Shown here: positions 1 to 7,913 of the stretch, piece by piece | How the letters are laid out: the number at the start of each line of letters is the position of its first letter | How positions within the stretch are numbered: position 1 is the first letter of the stretch | Assembly (NCBI GenBank): GCA_030748735.1 | Contig: JASMLK010000041.1 | Span: forward strand, 1 to 58,853 | Direction: 5' to 3' | Length of the DNA stretch: 58,853 nucleotides | DNA from: Myxococcota bacterium | Lineage (GTDB): Bacteria > Myxococcota_A > UBA9160 > UBA4427 | Translations under genes and position numbers: made by a program | The notes under the pieces: generated by a model | Seen by the model: the letters and a program-made list of their open reading frames with translations, nothing else | Databases searched by the model: none | Told to the model about the DNA's origin: nothing

Positions 1-1
1 C

Positions 2-61
2 GAAGGGGTGAAGCCGATCCTCGAACTGAAAGTGATCGGGCGGGCGATTCTCGCGGGATAG
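2..61 (+). pseudogene. C-terminal fragment of a second acyl-CoA dehydrogenase copy
   Basis: Reading from base 2, the plus strand gives 19 codons ending EGVKPILELKVIGRAILAG and then TAG. This is identical to the last 19 residues of the minus-strand acyl-CoA dehydrogenase at 275-1924. It is the left arm of the terminal inverted repeat. Whether a full second gene lies upstream, or the copy is an assembly fold-back, cannot be decided from this window. Confidence 0.5.
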
Positions 62-73
62 CGAAGGAGCGCC

Positions 74-156
74 GCGTTCTGGGCCGGTGGGGGTTCCGGG
101 GAATGGCTCGCTTCGCTGCGCTTTACTTCCCCGGAACCCCCACCGGCCCAGAACGC
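74..156. repeat. Perfect 30-bp stem hairpin
   Basis: Arms 74-103 and 127-156 are exact reverse complements around a 23-nt loop. The stem is very GC-rich and has no T-tract, so it is not a classical terminator. It lies in the spacer of the terminal inverted repeat, just past the stop codon of the 5' dehydrogenase fragment. A second, weaker GC-rich hairpin (about 188-225) and a run of 17 C (239-255) follow. Confidence 0.85.
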
Positions 157-274
157 TCCGTGCGGTGCGGGCGGGGCGTGGGTCGCCCGGGGTTGGGTGG
201 TCCTGTTATCAACCCCTACCCCGGCACCCCCTCCCCCGACCCCCCCCCCCCCCCCACACCGCGGCGCTCCTTCG

Positions 275-1924
275 CTATCCCGCGAGAATCGCCCGCCCGA
301 TCACTTTCAGTTCGAGGATCGGCTTCACCCCTTCGAAGATCGGCAACACCGTCGCATCCACCACATACCGACTGATCGGATACTCCTCCGCGTAGCCCCA
401 GCCGCCATGCATCACCTGACCTTCCTGCGAGACGACCACGGCGACGTCGCATGCGAGGAGCTTCGCCTGCGCAGCCAGCGTACTGGCCGCACGCGGATCT
501 TCATCGAAGGCGCGTGCTGCCGCGTACGTGATCGCGCGCGCTCCCGCGGTGCGCGCTGCCATGCGACCCAGCGTGTACTCGGTGAGCTGGAATTGCGAGA
601 TCGGCTGGCCGAACTGGTCGCGGTCGACCACGTACTTGGCCGTCTCTTCGACGCAGGCCTGGGCGAGACCGCACGCGCGCCCGGCCGTCTGCAGACGACC
701 CGCGGCGAAACCCGCCATCTGTAGATAGAAGCCACGATTCAGCTGCGCGTCGCCGCCGACGAGGTTGTCGAGGGGCACGAAGTAGTCTTCGAGCTGCAGC
801 GTGTAGCTGTGCATGCCGCGGTAGCCCGGCGTGGCGTCGGCCTTGCCCGTGATCTTGCCGCCGCCCGGCTGGGTGAATTCGAACTCGTGATCGCGGCTCG
901 ATTCCTTCGGCACGATGAAGAGAGACAGGCCCTTCTGGCCCTTCGACACGTCGGGGTCCGTGCGTGCGAGCAGGGCGAGCACGTCGGCGCGGCCGGCGAA
1001 GGTGCACCAGGCCTTGGGACCATTGATGATCCAGCCTTCTTCGCCGTTCACGGTGCCGCGTTCGGCCTTGCACTTGAGGGAGGCGACGTCGCTGCCGAGG
1101 TCGGGCTCGGTGACCGAGATGCCGGCCATGATCTCCCCGGAAGCGAGCCGCGGCAGCCATTCCTGCTTCTGTTCTTCCGTGCCGCCGCCGAGCAGCGCCT
1201 TGGCGAGGATCTCGGGGCGCGTGATCAGCGAACCCGCAGCGGCGAGCGACGCGCGGGAGAGTTCTTCGGTGGTGAGGATCATGGCGAGGTTGCCCATCTC
1301 GACGCCGCCGTACTCTTCGGGAATCGAGAGGCCGAAGAAGCCGAGCTCCGCCATGCCTTCGAGCAGCTCCTCGGGCACGAGGTCGTCCGTGCGGTGGATG
1401 TGCTCGGCGCGCGGCATCACCTCGTTGGCGGCGAAGTCGCGCACCTGCTCGCGCACCTGCTCGTGCATTTCGTCCAGCGGCAGGTCGTTCGAGCCCTTGG
1501 TTTCGCAGACGCGAACGCCGATGGCGCGCAGGGCTTCCTGGCAGCAGGCGCGGCGCGCGGTCGCGTGCGCTTCGCTGGGAAAAAGCTCGTCGAGGGCGGC
1601 ATCGTCGAGCCCGAGGTCGACGGCGGCGGCCGACAGGCGTGCGTAGAGGTTGTTGGCCAGTTCGCCCACCGCGGCGATCGAAACGCGCTCGTCGTGTTCG
1701 TCGCTGCGGCCTTCGGCCTGACGCGCTTCGAGGTCTTCGATCGTCTGGTGCGCCGCGATGGCTTCGGTGGACGCGTAGGCGATGCGCGAAGTCAGCACCT
1801 GGTGATCGTCGAGGGTCTTGCCCTTTTCGGTGATGTCGCGCGCACGGGTCACCGCTTCTTCGAGGAGCGCCGTCATCGAGACGAGCAGTTGCTTGGTTTC
1901 TTCGAGGCTGGCTTGCTGAGTCAT
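275..1924 (-). CDS. Acyl-CoA dehydrogenase, methylsuccinyl-CoA dehydrogenase-like
   Basis: This 549-aa FAD-dependent acyl-CoA dehydrogenase has an extra N-terminal region of about 150 residues before the usual fold. Family motifs are visible in order: a middle-domain stretch SVTEPDLGSD, then WCTFAGRADVLALLARTDP, GYRGM, the AGRLQTAGRACGLAQ helix, and near the C-terminus GGWGYAEEYPISR followed by FEGV. The total length, the N-terminal extension and these motifs resemble (2S)-methylsuccinyl-CoA dehydrogenase of the ethylmalonyl-CoA pathway, but another short/branched-chain acyl-CoA substrate is possible. The ATG at 1924 overlaps the phosphatase stop as ATGA, so the two genes are translationally coupled. 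Longer in-frame starts upstream read through the phosphatase gene and were rejected. Electrons would pass through ETF to the ETF-quinone oxidoreductase at 9712-11403. Confidence 0.88.
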   Translation of the reverse strand: MTQQASLEETKQLLVSMTALLEEAVTRARDITEKGKTLDDHQVLTSRIAYASTEAIAAHQTIEDLEARQAEGRSDEHDERVSIAAVGELANNLYARLSAAAVDLGLDDAALDELFPSEAHATARRACCQEALRAIGVRVCETKGSNDLPLDEMHEQVREQVRDFAANEVMPRAEHIHRTDDLVPEELLEGMAELGFFGLSIPEEYGGVEMGNLAMILTTEELSRASLAAAGSLITRPEILAKALLGGGTEEQKQEWLPRLASGEIMAGISVTEPDLGSDVASLKCKAERGTVNGEEGWIINGPKAWCTFAGRADVLALLARTDPDVSKGQKGLSLFIVPKESSRDHEFEFTQPGGGKITGKADATPGYRGMHSYTLQLEDYFVPLDNLVGGDAQLNRGFYLQMAGFAAGRLQTAGRACGLAQACVEETAKYVVDRDQFGQPISQFQLTEYTLGRMAARTAGARAITYAAARAFDEDPRAASTLAAQAKLLACDVAVVVSQEGQVMHGGWGYAEEYPISRYVVDATVLPIFEGVKPILELKVIGRAILAG

Positions 1925-2682
1925 TGATCGAGGATTTCCATCAGTTCTTCGACCAGGGCAGGGCTCCCGAATACCAGATCGAGTTTGTTGCCCGGTCGTT
2001 CGCGGGTGACACAGCGTCCCCCCGCTTCTTTTGTGAGGATCTGGGTCGCGGCGGCGTCCCAGGGGTTGAGGTCCATGTCCACCATGGCGTCGACGCCACC
2101 GGCGAGCACTTGTGCGTGGCCGAAGGCGTCGGTGTAACCGCGAAACAACGGGTAGCGCGCGGCCATCGCGAGATAGGCCTCGCGTTGGCCCGCGAGTTCG
2201 AAGCAGTAGGCATCGCCGTGGGCGATCAGGGCTTCGCTCGAATCCGTCCGCGTCGAAACGGATATTGGCCGATCGTTCAAGCGACAACCCCCTCCCTCCC
2301 AACCGACGATGCGCTCGTCGAGGGCGGGCAGGTCGATCAGGCCGAGCACCGGTTCTCCTTCTTCTACCAGTGCGATCAAGGTCGAATAGAGAGGGATGCC
2401 CCGCGAATAGGCGATCGTCCCGTCGATCGGGTCGAGGATCCACTGCACGTTCGTCGGCCCTTCACTGCCGAATTCTTCCCCGATGACGCCGAACTCGGGG
2501 AAGGCTGCGCGCAGGATCTCGCGCATGACGGTTTCGGCGGCGAGGTCGGCTTCGGTGACGGGCGAGCCGTCGCTCTTGGTTTCGACCAGGGCGGTGCGAA
2601 AGCGCGGCAGGATTTCGCCGCGAGCCGCGTCGCTCGCTCGGCACGCCACGCGTGCCGCCGCCTGGAGGGTTTCGGGTTTCAC
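1921..2682 (-). CDS. Inositol monophosphatase / histidinol-phosphatase family protein
   Basis: This protein of about 253 aa belongs to the Mg2+-dependent, Li+-sensitive phosphatase superfamily. It shows the three metal-binding signatures: GEEFGSEG, WILDPIDGTIAYSRG (DPIDGT motif) and NPWDAAATQILTKEAGG (WDxAA motif). Full conservation suggests activity on inositol-1-phosphate, histidinol phosphate or a related phosphomonoester; the substrate cannot be read from sequence. I chose the GTG at 2682 because residues added by the ATG at 2787 are arginine-rich and do not look coding. Its TGA overlaps the start of the acyl-CoA dehydrogenase. It is transcribed divergently from the F420 reductase gene. 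Confidence 0.85.
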   Translation of the reverse strand: MKPETLQAAARVACRASDAARGEILPRFRTALVETKSDGSPVTEADLAAETVMREILRAAFPEFGVIGEEFGSEGPTNVQWILDPIDGTIAYSRGIPLYSTLIALVEEGEPVLGLIDLPALDERIVGWEGGGCRLNDRPISVSTRTDSSEALIAHGDAYCFELAGQREAYLAMAARYPLFRGYTDAFGHAQVLAGGVDAMVDMDLNPWDAAATQILTKEAGGRCVTRERPGNKLDLVFGSPALVEELMEILDQ

Positions 2683-2834
2683 GCGGCGGATACTAACACC
2701 GGGTGTTCGGTACGGGGTGCGACGGAACGATGCAGACGAGCGAAAACGCGGACGAATCGGCAATTCGCGTGCAGCGATCGGGAGCACTCGCGAGGGCGTG
2801 AATCGCAGCGCGAACGGGCTAGGGTTCGCGCCCC

Positions 2835-3521
2835 ATGACTGACTTCCAAGACGCTATTGCCATTCTCGGCGGGACCGGAGACCAGGGTCTCGGTCTCGCT
2901 CTTCGTTTCGCCAAGGCGGGTCGCCCCGTCGTCATCGGCTCGCGCAAGGTCGAACGCGCCGAGCACGCCCGCGACGAGGTGAAGGCCGCTGTGCCCGACG
3001 CCAACGTGCTGGGCTTCGACAACGCCGAGGCGACGCGACGCGCCCGCATCGTGATCATCTCGGTGCCCTTCGAGCACACGGCCAGCACGATCAAGGGGCT
3101 CAAGGAAGTGCTGCAGCCCGAGCAGATCGTGGTTTCGATGGCGGTTCCGCTCGCCACGGCCGTGGGCGACGGCGCCGTACGCACCCTCGGCATCTGGCAG
3201 GGGTCCGCCGCCGAGATGGTGAAGACGCTCGTGCCGAAGGGTGTCGAGGTGGTGAGCGCCTTCCAGAACGTTTCCGCGCACCGCCTGCAGGACCTCGACC
3301 ACGACGTCGACTGCGACATCGTGGTTTCCGGGCCGAAAGCGGCACGCGAAGAGGTGACGGCCCTGTGCGCGTTGGTTCCCGGCTTGCGGGGCATCAACGG
3401 CGGGCTGCTGTCGAACGCGAAGATCGTCGAAGAGATCACCGCCCTCATGATCGGGATCAACATCCGCTACAAGCTTCCCGAGGGCGTGGGGATCCGCTTC
3501 ACCGGGTTGCCCGACGCCTAG
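2835..3521 (+). CDS. NADPH-dependent F420 reductase (Fno-like)
   Basis: This 228-aa protein is of the NADPH:F420 oxidoreductase family, transferring hydride between NADP(H) and coenzyme F420. The N-terminal Rossmann motif is clear (AILGGTGDQGLGLALRFAKAG), followed by IGSRKVERA for the NADP phosphate and by IISVPFEHT. The C-terminal NGGLLSNAKIVEEITALMIGI segment is also typical. Length matches the family. It stands alone, with no F420 biosynthesis genes (fbiA-D, cofC-H) in the window, so the organism must make F420 elsewhere or the protein may act on another deazaflavin or flavin. Assignment to the family is firm; the exact substrate is inferred. Confidence 0.85.
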   Translation: MTDFQDAIAILGGTGDQGLGLALRFAKAGRPVVIGSRKVERAEHARDEVKAAVPDANVLGFDNAEATRRARIVIISVPFEHTASTIKGLKEVLQPEQIVVSMAVPLATAVGDGAVRTLGIWQGSAAEMVKTLVPKGVEVVSAFQNVSAHRLQDLDHDVDCDIVVSGPKAAREEVTALCALVPGLRGINGGLLSNAKIVEEITALMIGINIRYKLPEGVGIRFTGLPDA

Positions 3522-3813
3522 CCTTCTCCGCTAGCCGCCACCGCGGCCGCAGCAGGCCCGAAGCCCGGCTCGTTCTCGCTGCTGATTCGGCCCGCACCCG
3601 ACGCGCTTCGTCGCGCCCGGCGACCGCTGTGCGCGCGGTCCGCGTGCCCCTTTCGGCGCGCAAGCTGCGCAATGCGTTTGGAAACCAGCAGGTTTCCCCA
3701 ACTGGTTGCGCACGCGTTGCCGACCCTTGCTTTGCAAGTGTGCGTGATTTCATTGAAACTCAAGTCATTGTGGTAGAACGACGACCCAACCCCCACATTT
3801 TGTGTTTTTTCGG

Positions 3814-3842
3814 TTGACGATCCGCGGCACGAGCCGTAAAAA
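3814..3842 (+). promoter_or_regulatory. Sigma70-like promoter for the candidate ncRNA
   Basis: TTGACG at 3814-3819, a 17-bp spacer, then TAAAAA at 3837-3842. This gives a start near 3848-3851, exactly at the 5' side of the closing stem of the predicted RNA. It is an in-silico match only. Confidence 0.45.
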
Positions 3843-3848
3843 GGCCAG

Positions 3849-3990
3849 ACGGGGATGTGAGGTCCCTCCTGTAGCCTGGGGGGGTCGCAACCGGGTGGTT
3901 GCGGGGAGGGACTCGAGTTTGAGATTTGGGACGGAGGACCCTGCTTAGGCTCGGGGACGCCAGGGAAACTTGGCGTCCTTCTCATCTCCG
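3849..3990 (+). ncRNA. Candidate structured non-coding RNA, about 140 nt
   Basis: The two ends can pair: GGGGATGTGAG at 3851-3861 with CTCATCTCC at 3981-3989 (nine pairs, 2-nt bulge). Inside are GTCCCTCC (3862-3869) with GGAGGGAC (3905-3912), a perfect CGCAACC/GGTTGCG hairpin with loop GGGT (3886-3903), and a strong 8-bp hairpin GGACGCCA/TGGCGTCC (3955-3978). A sigma70-like promoter sits just upstream. The rod-like, end-paired shape recalls 6S RNA, but I do not recognise a specific family; SRP RNA, RNase P RNA and tmRNA signatures are absent. It could also be a long 5' leader acting on nrdJ. Confidence 0.35.
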
Positions 3991-4360
3991 GATTGAAACC
4001 CACGCCGCTTCGCCCGCGAATCGGCATCGGCACGAATCGGCACAGACCGAACCCAGACACCACCGCTTCGCGACACCCCGCGACACAACGACTCCCCAGT
4101 CCCGTTGTCGTCGGATGCCCGGCGGGCAAACCCAGCAACGGCCGAGCGGTCGAACAGCTGAGAGGCAGAGGGAGTTCCCAGGTCGCCGCGCTTCCCACCC
4201 GGGCCATTCGGGAAGCGCCCTTGGTCGACGCACCGCGAATTTCGGCAGACGCCGTTTGAACGCTGTTTGAATTCGACGTGACCTGCTGACACAACCTGTT
4301 CGAAAGCACGACACAACGCCCACACCGGATGACACGGAGCGATGCACTTCAGCGCGAACG

Positions 4361-4387
4361 GACACAACGGACAAACCCGACAAAACG
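4361..4387 (+). repeat. Three 9-bp direct repeats upstream of nrdJ
   Basis: GACACAACG, GACAAACCC and GACAAAACG follow one another without gaps. The last 18 bases (4370-4387) recur identically at 23426-23443 upstream of ftsK. They may be protein-binding sites. Confidence 0.55.
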
Positions 4388-4696
4388 TACGGAGTTCATG
4401 GAGCGCGGGGAAGAGCGGGCAAAGCGGGAAAGACGACGACGCAGCGAGGCCCGAAGCCGCACCAGAGCAACGACAACGATTGATCGCTAGCGAGATGGAA
4501 TCGACGACGAATCAATGACCAACATCGCGGTACTCTAAGAAGCTCGGCTCATCCGCATGCGACCGCCAGCTCCCCGCACTCGAAGCCAGGCTCACGTTCA
4601 GGCGCTTGCATCGCGACGACACAATTTTCAGTTACGACAACAACAACAATGACCAAAGAAACGAACCAAAAAAACAAGAGATCGGGGGGAAGCAAC

Positions 4697-7585
4697 ATGG
4701 GTAACACCGTGGGTGGTGCAGGTGAACGACGTGGCAAGCGAGCGAGCAACACCGCAAAGCGTGGAGCAGGCTCGAAAGCCAGGTCGAAAGCGAAGTCGAA
4801 TACGCGCTTGAAGGCCGTGAAGGGAACCTCTTCGCAAGCCGAGCGCCAAGGGCTTTCGGTCACCCGCTATTTTACACGCCCCGGTGAGGATCCTTTCGAT
4901 TCGGTCGAGTGGGAACTGCGCTCCGCCAAGATCACCAACGAGTCGGGCGAAGCCGTCTTCGAGCAGAACGACGTCGAGATCCCGGCCACCTGGTCGCAGC
5001 TCGCTACGAACGTCGTGGTGTCGAAGTACTTCCGCGGTCACCTCGGCACGCCCGGTCGCGAGACCAGCGTGAAGCAGTTGATCGGTCGCGTGGTTGGCAA
5101 GCTGCGCGAATGGGGCAGCAAGTTGGACTTCTTCCACAGCCAAGAAGACGCCCAGGCGTTCGCGGACGAACTCACCTACCTGCTCGTCAACCAGAAGGTG
5201 GCCTTCAACAGCCCCGTCTGGTTCAACCTCGGCGTCGAGGGCACGCCGCAGCAGGCGAGTGCTTGCTTCATCAACTCGGTCGACGACACGATGGAATCCA
5301 TCATGGACCTCGCGAAGACCGAGGCCATGCTCTTCAAGGGCGGTTCGGGGGCGGGCAGCAACCTGTCGAAGATCCGGTCGTCGAAGGAAACGTTGCGCGG
5401 TGGTGGTGTGGCGTCGGGTCCGGTGTCGTTCATGCGCGGCTTCGATTCGTTCGCGGGCGTGATCAAGAGCGGCGGCAAGACGCGGCGCGCGGCCAAGATG
5501 GTGATCTTGAACGTCGATCATCCCGACGTGATGGAGTTCATCGAATCCAAGTCGTCCGAAGAACAGAAGGCCTGGACGCTGATCGATTCGGGCTACGACG
5601 GCGGCTTCAACGTGCCGGGCGGCGCCTACGACTCGGTCTTCTTCCAGAACGCGAATCACTCGGTTCGGGTGACCGACGAGTTCATGGAAGCCGCCGAAGC
5701 GGATGGCACCTACGACACCAAGGGCGTCACAACCGGCGAAACCGTCGAGACCCTCGAAGCCAACGCCGTGCTTCGTGCAATGGCCGACGCCACGCACATC
5801 TGTGGTGACCCCGGTGTGCAGTACGACACCACGATCAATCGCTGGAACCCGGTCAAGAATTCGGGGCGCATCAACTCGAGCAATCCCTGCTCGGAATACA
5901 TGTTCCTCGACGACACGGCTTGCAACCTCGCCAGCCTGAACCTGATGACCTTTGCCGACGACAACGGCGACTTCCAGGTCGAGGACTTCCGGGCTGCGGT
6001 GTCGACGACGATCCTCGCGATGGAGATCATCATCGACCCCGCCGACTACCCGACGTCCGAGATCGGCCGCAATAGCCATCTGTATCGGCCGCTCGGGTTG
6101 GGGTACGCGAACCTCGGTGCGCTCCTGATGGCATCGGGCCTGCCGTACGACAGCGACCGGGGGCGCAATGTTTCGGCAGCGATCACGTCGCTGATGAGTG
6201 GCCAGGCGTATCTCACGAGCGCCCAGATCGCCGAGGCGATGGGGCCGTTCCCGCACTATCCCGAGAACCGCAAGCCGTTCCTCGAAGTGATCGGCATGCA
6301 CAAGGCGGCGGCTTCGGAGATCCCGAGCGACGGCATCGCGGACGATCTCTACGCCGCGTCCCTCGACGCGTGGTCGAAGGCGCTCACGAAGGGTCGCAAG
6401 CACGGCTATCGCAACGGCCAGATCAGCGTGCTCGCGCCGACCGGCACGATTGCGTTCATGATGGACTGCGATACCACGGGCGTCGAACCCGACATCGCAC
6501 TCGTCAAGTACAAGAAGCTCGTCGGTGGCGGCTTCCTCAAGATCGTGAATCGCACGGTGCAGATGGCGCTGATCCGCCTGGGCTACACCGCCGAGCAGGT
6601 CGAGTCGATCCTCGCCCACGTGGACGAGCACGAAACGATCGAGGGCGCCGAGGACTTGAAGCCCGAGCACCTGGCGATCTTCGACTGCGCGTTCCGCCCG
6701 CAGAACGGCACCCGTTCGATCGACTGGATGGGCCACCTGCGCATGATGGGTGCGGTCCAGCCCTTCCTGTCGGGCGCCATCAGCAAGACGGTCAACCTGC
6801 CCGAGGACGCGACGAGTGACGACATCGTGGCGGCCTACGTCGAAGGCTGGAAGCTCGGCTTGAAGGCCCTCGCGGTGTATCGCGACGGCAGCAAGCGCAC
6901 CCAGCCGCTGAATACGGGCCGGGACGAAGAAGACAACGTCACGCCCATCAGCGCAGCGGTTGCAGCCGCCATGGCCGAAGCCGGACCGCGCCGCATGAAG
7001 CTGCCGGACGAACGCCAGGCGGTGACCCACAAGTTCTCGATCGCGGGACACGAGGGGTATCTCACGGTTGGCATGTACGACAACGGCATGCCGGGCGAGA
7101 TTTTCCTCCGCATGGCGAAGGAGGGCAGCACGGTCTCGGGTCTGATGGACACCATCGCAACCATGACCTCGATGGCCCTGCAGTACGGGGTCCCGCTGCG
7201 CACGCTGGTCGACAAGTTCAGCCACACGCGCTTCGAACCCGCGGGCTTCACGAACAACCGCGACATCCCGATCGCCAAGTCGATCACCGACTACGTCTTC
7301 CGCTACCTCGGCAATCGCTACCTCTCGCGCGAACTCGAGGGGGGCGACGACGAAGTGGTGTCGGAGACCGGGCTCGAGGCACCGGTCGCCATCGCGGACG
7401 CTTCGGTCGGTGCCGTGGCCGGTGGTGCCGAGGACGCGGGTGCTCAGCAGGAATCGCGCGACTCGGGGACGAGTTTTGTCAACCAGGCCGACGCACCGTC
7501 CTGCATGGACTGCGGTTCGATCATGATCCGCAACGGGGCTTGCTACAAGTGCCCGAACTGCGGGAGCACGAGCGGCTGTAGTTGA
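4697..7585 (+). CDS. nrdJ: Vitamin B12-dependent (class II) ribonucleotide reductase
   Basis: This 962-aa adenosylcobalamin-dependent reductase converts ribonucleotides to deoxyribonucleotides for DNA synthesis, without needing oxygen. Visible family motifs include NSPVWFNLGVEG, ASACFINSVDD, the loop NPCSEYMFLDDTACNLASLNL region and LAPTGTIAFMMDCDTTGVEPD. The C-terminus carries CMDCGSIM and CYKCPNCGSTSGC, a cysteine-rich tail that in this family binds zinc or relays reducing equivalents. I chose ATG 4697, preceded by GGGGGGAAG at good spacing, over ATG 4649, which has no ribosome-binding site. The first 45 or so residues are Lys/Arg/Gly-rich and probably disordered. It is monocistronic, behind a long non-coding leader. 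Confidence 0.95.
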   Translation: MGNTVGGAGERRGKRASNTAKRGAGSKARSKAKSNTRLKAVKGTSSQAERQGLSVTRYFTRPGEDPFDSVEWELRSAKITNESGEAVFEQNDVEIPATWSQLATNVVVSKYFRGHLGTPGRETSVKQLIGRVVGKLREWGSKLDFFHSQEDAQAFADELTYLLVNQKVAFNSPVWFNLGVEGTPQQASACFINSVDDTMESIMDLAKTEAMLFKGGSGAGSNLSKIRSSKETLRGGGVASGPVSFMRGFDSFAGVIKSGGKTRRAAKMVILNVDHPDVMEFIESKSSEEQKAWTLIDSGYDGGFNVPGGAYDSVFFQNANHSVRVTDEFMEAAEADGTYDTKGVTTGETVETLEANAVLRAMADATHICGDPGVQYDTTINRWNPVKNSGRINSSNPCSEYMFLDDTACNLASLNLMTFADDNGDFQVEDFRAAVSTTILAMEIIIDPADYPTSEIGRNSHLYRPLGLGYANLGALLMASGLPYDSDRGRNVSAAITSLMSGQAYLTSAQIAEAMGPFPHYPENRKPFLEVIGMHKAAASEIPSDGIADDLYAASLDAWSKALTKGRKHGYRNGQISVLAPTGTIAFMMDCDTTGVEPDIALVKYKKLVGGGFLKIVNRTVQMALIRLGYTAEQVESILAHVDEHETIEGAEDLKPEHLAIFDCAFRPQNGTRSIDWMGHLRMMGAVQPFLSGAISKTVNLPEDATSDDIVAAYVEGWKLGLKALAVYRDGSKRTQPLNTGRDEEDNVTPISAAVAAAMAEAGPRRMKLPDERQAVTHKFSIAGHEGYLTVGMYDNGMPGEIFLRMAKEGSTVSGLMDTIATMTSMALQYGVPLRTLVDKFSHTRFEPAGFTNNRDIPIAKSITDYVFRYLGNRYLSRELEGGDDEVVSETGLEAPVAIADASVGAVAGGAEDAGAQQESRDSGTSFVNQADAPSCMDCGSIMIRNGACYKCPNCGSTSGCS

Positions 7586-7913
7586 GGCGTTGTCTGAGAG
7601 CCAGCGTCCACTCGCGATCGGATTGCGTCAGCACATACGCCCAGATGTAAGCCAGCCCACACTTGCCCAGGGGTTACCGGCTACCCAGGGGTTAGCGACT
7701 ACCCAGGGGTTACCGACTACCCAGGGGTTACCGACACTTGGCGAACGGTTGCGAGAAGAACGATTCACTGGGGGGTGAGGCAAGAAGGAGCGTGGAGGTT
7801 CGGGCGGTCGGTTCGTGTTTCGACACGATCTTTCGACGCCGAACGTTCGCGCTCCTGCCTCCCGGCGCGGTACCCTGCTGGCCCAGATGAGCTGAGGCTG
7901 AGGATTACCCGCG
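7586..7913 (+). other. Intergenic region with possible tiny ORF
   Basis: A TTG-initiated frame at 7590-7778 encodes 62 residues made largely of LPTTQG-type hexapeptides produced by the 18-bp tandem repeat. It has no recognisable domain and no good ribosome-binding site, so I do not call it a gene. Nothing else is seen before the next coding region. Confidence 0.4.
7663..7734 (+). repeat. Four-copy 18-bp tandem repeat
   Basis: Four consecutive units with consensus CTACCCAGGGGTTACCGA start at 7663, 7681, 7699 and 7717. The last two are identical and the others differ by a few bases. The period is a multiple of three. Confidence 0.9.

Larger units (their letters stand above)
1..335. repeat. Perfect inverted repeat, arms 1-76 and 260-335
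   Basis: Bases 1-76 are the exact reverse complement of 260-335, and the left arm may continue beyond the window edge. The right arm is the 3' end and stop codon of the acyl-CoA dehydrogenase gene. The 183-bp spacer is itself highly structured: it holds a perfect 30-bp stem and a C17 run. It is either a real inverted duplication or an assembly fold-back at a contig end. Confidence 0.9.
3522..4696. other. 1.2-kb non-coding region upstream of nrdJ
   Basis: No convincing gene is seen; ORFs here lack the codon bias of the neighbours. It holds a candidate structured RNA (3849-3990) with its promoter, four copies of GACACAAC (4082, 4288, 4310, 4361), a run of three related 9-bp repeats at 4361-4387, and the nrdJ ribosome-binding site. 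I searched for a cobalamin riboswitch, expected for a B12-dependent enzyme, and did not recognise its conserved B12 box. Confidence 0.6.

Noticed and set aside
3522-4696. Cobalamin riboswitch before the B12-dependent nrdJ
   Set aside because: The conserved B12-box and core elements were not recognisable; only an unrelated structured element was seen.
4628-7225. 865-codon antisense frame over nrdJ
   Set aside because: A mirror of the high-GC codon bias of nrdJ; His/Arg/Val-rich with no domain, and the sense strand is unmistakably class II reductase.
7590-7778. TTG-initiated 62-codon gene
   Set aside because: Content is mostly an artefact of the 18-bp tandem repeat; no ribosome-binding site.
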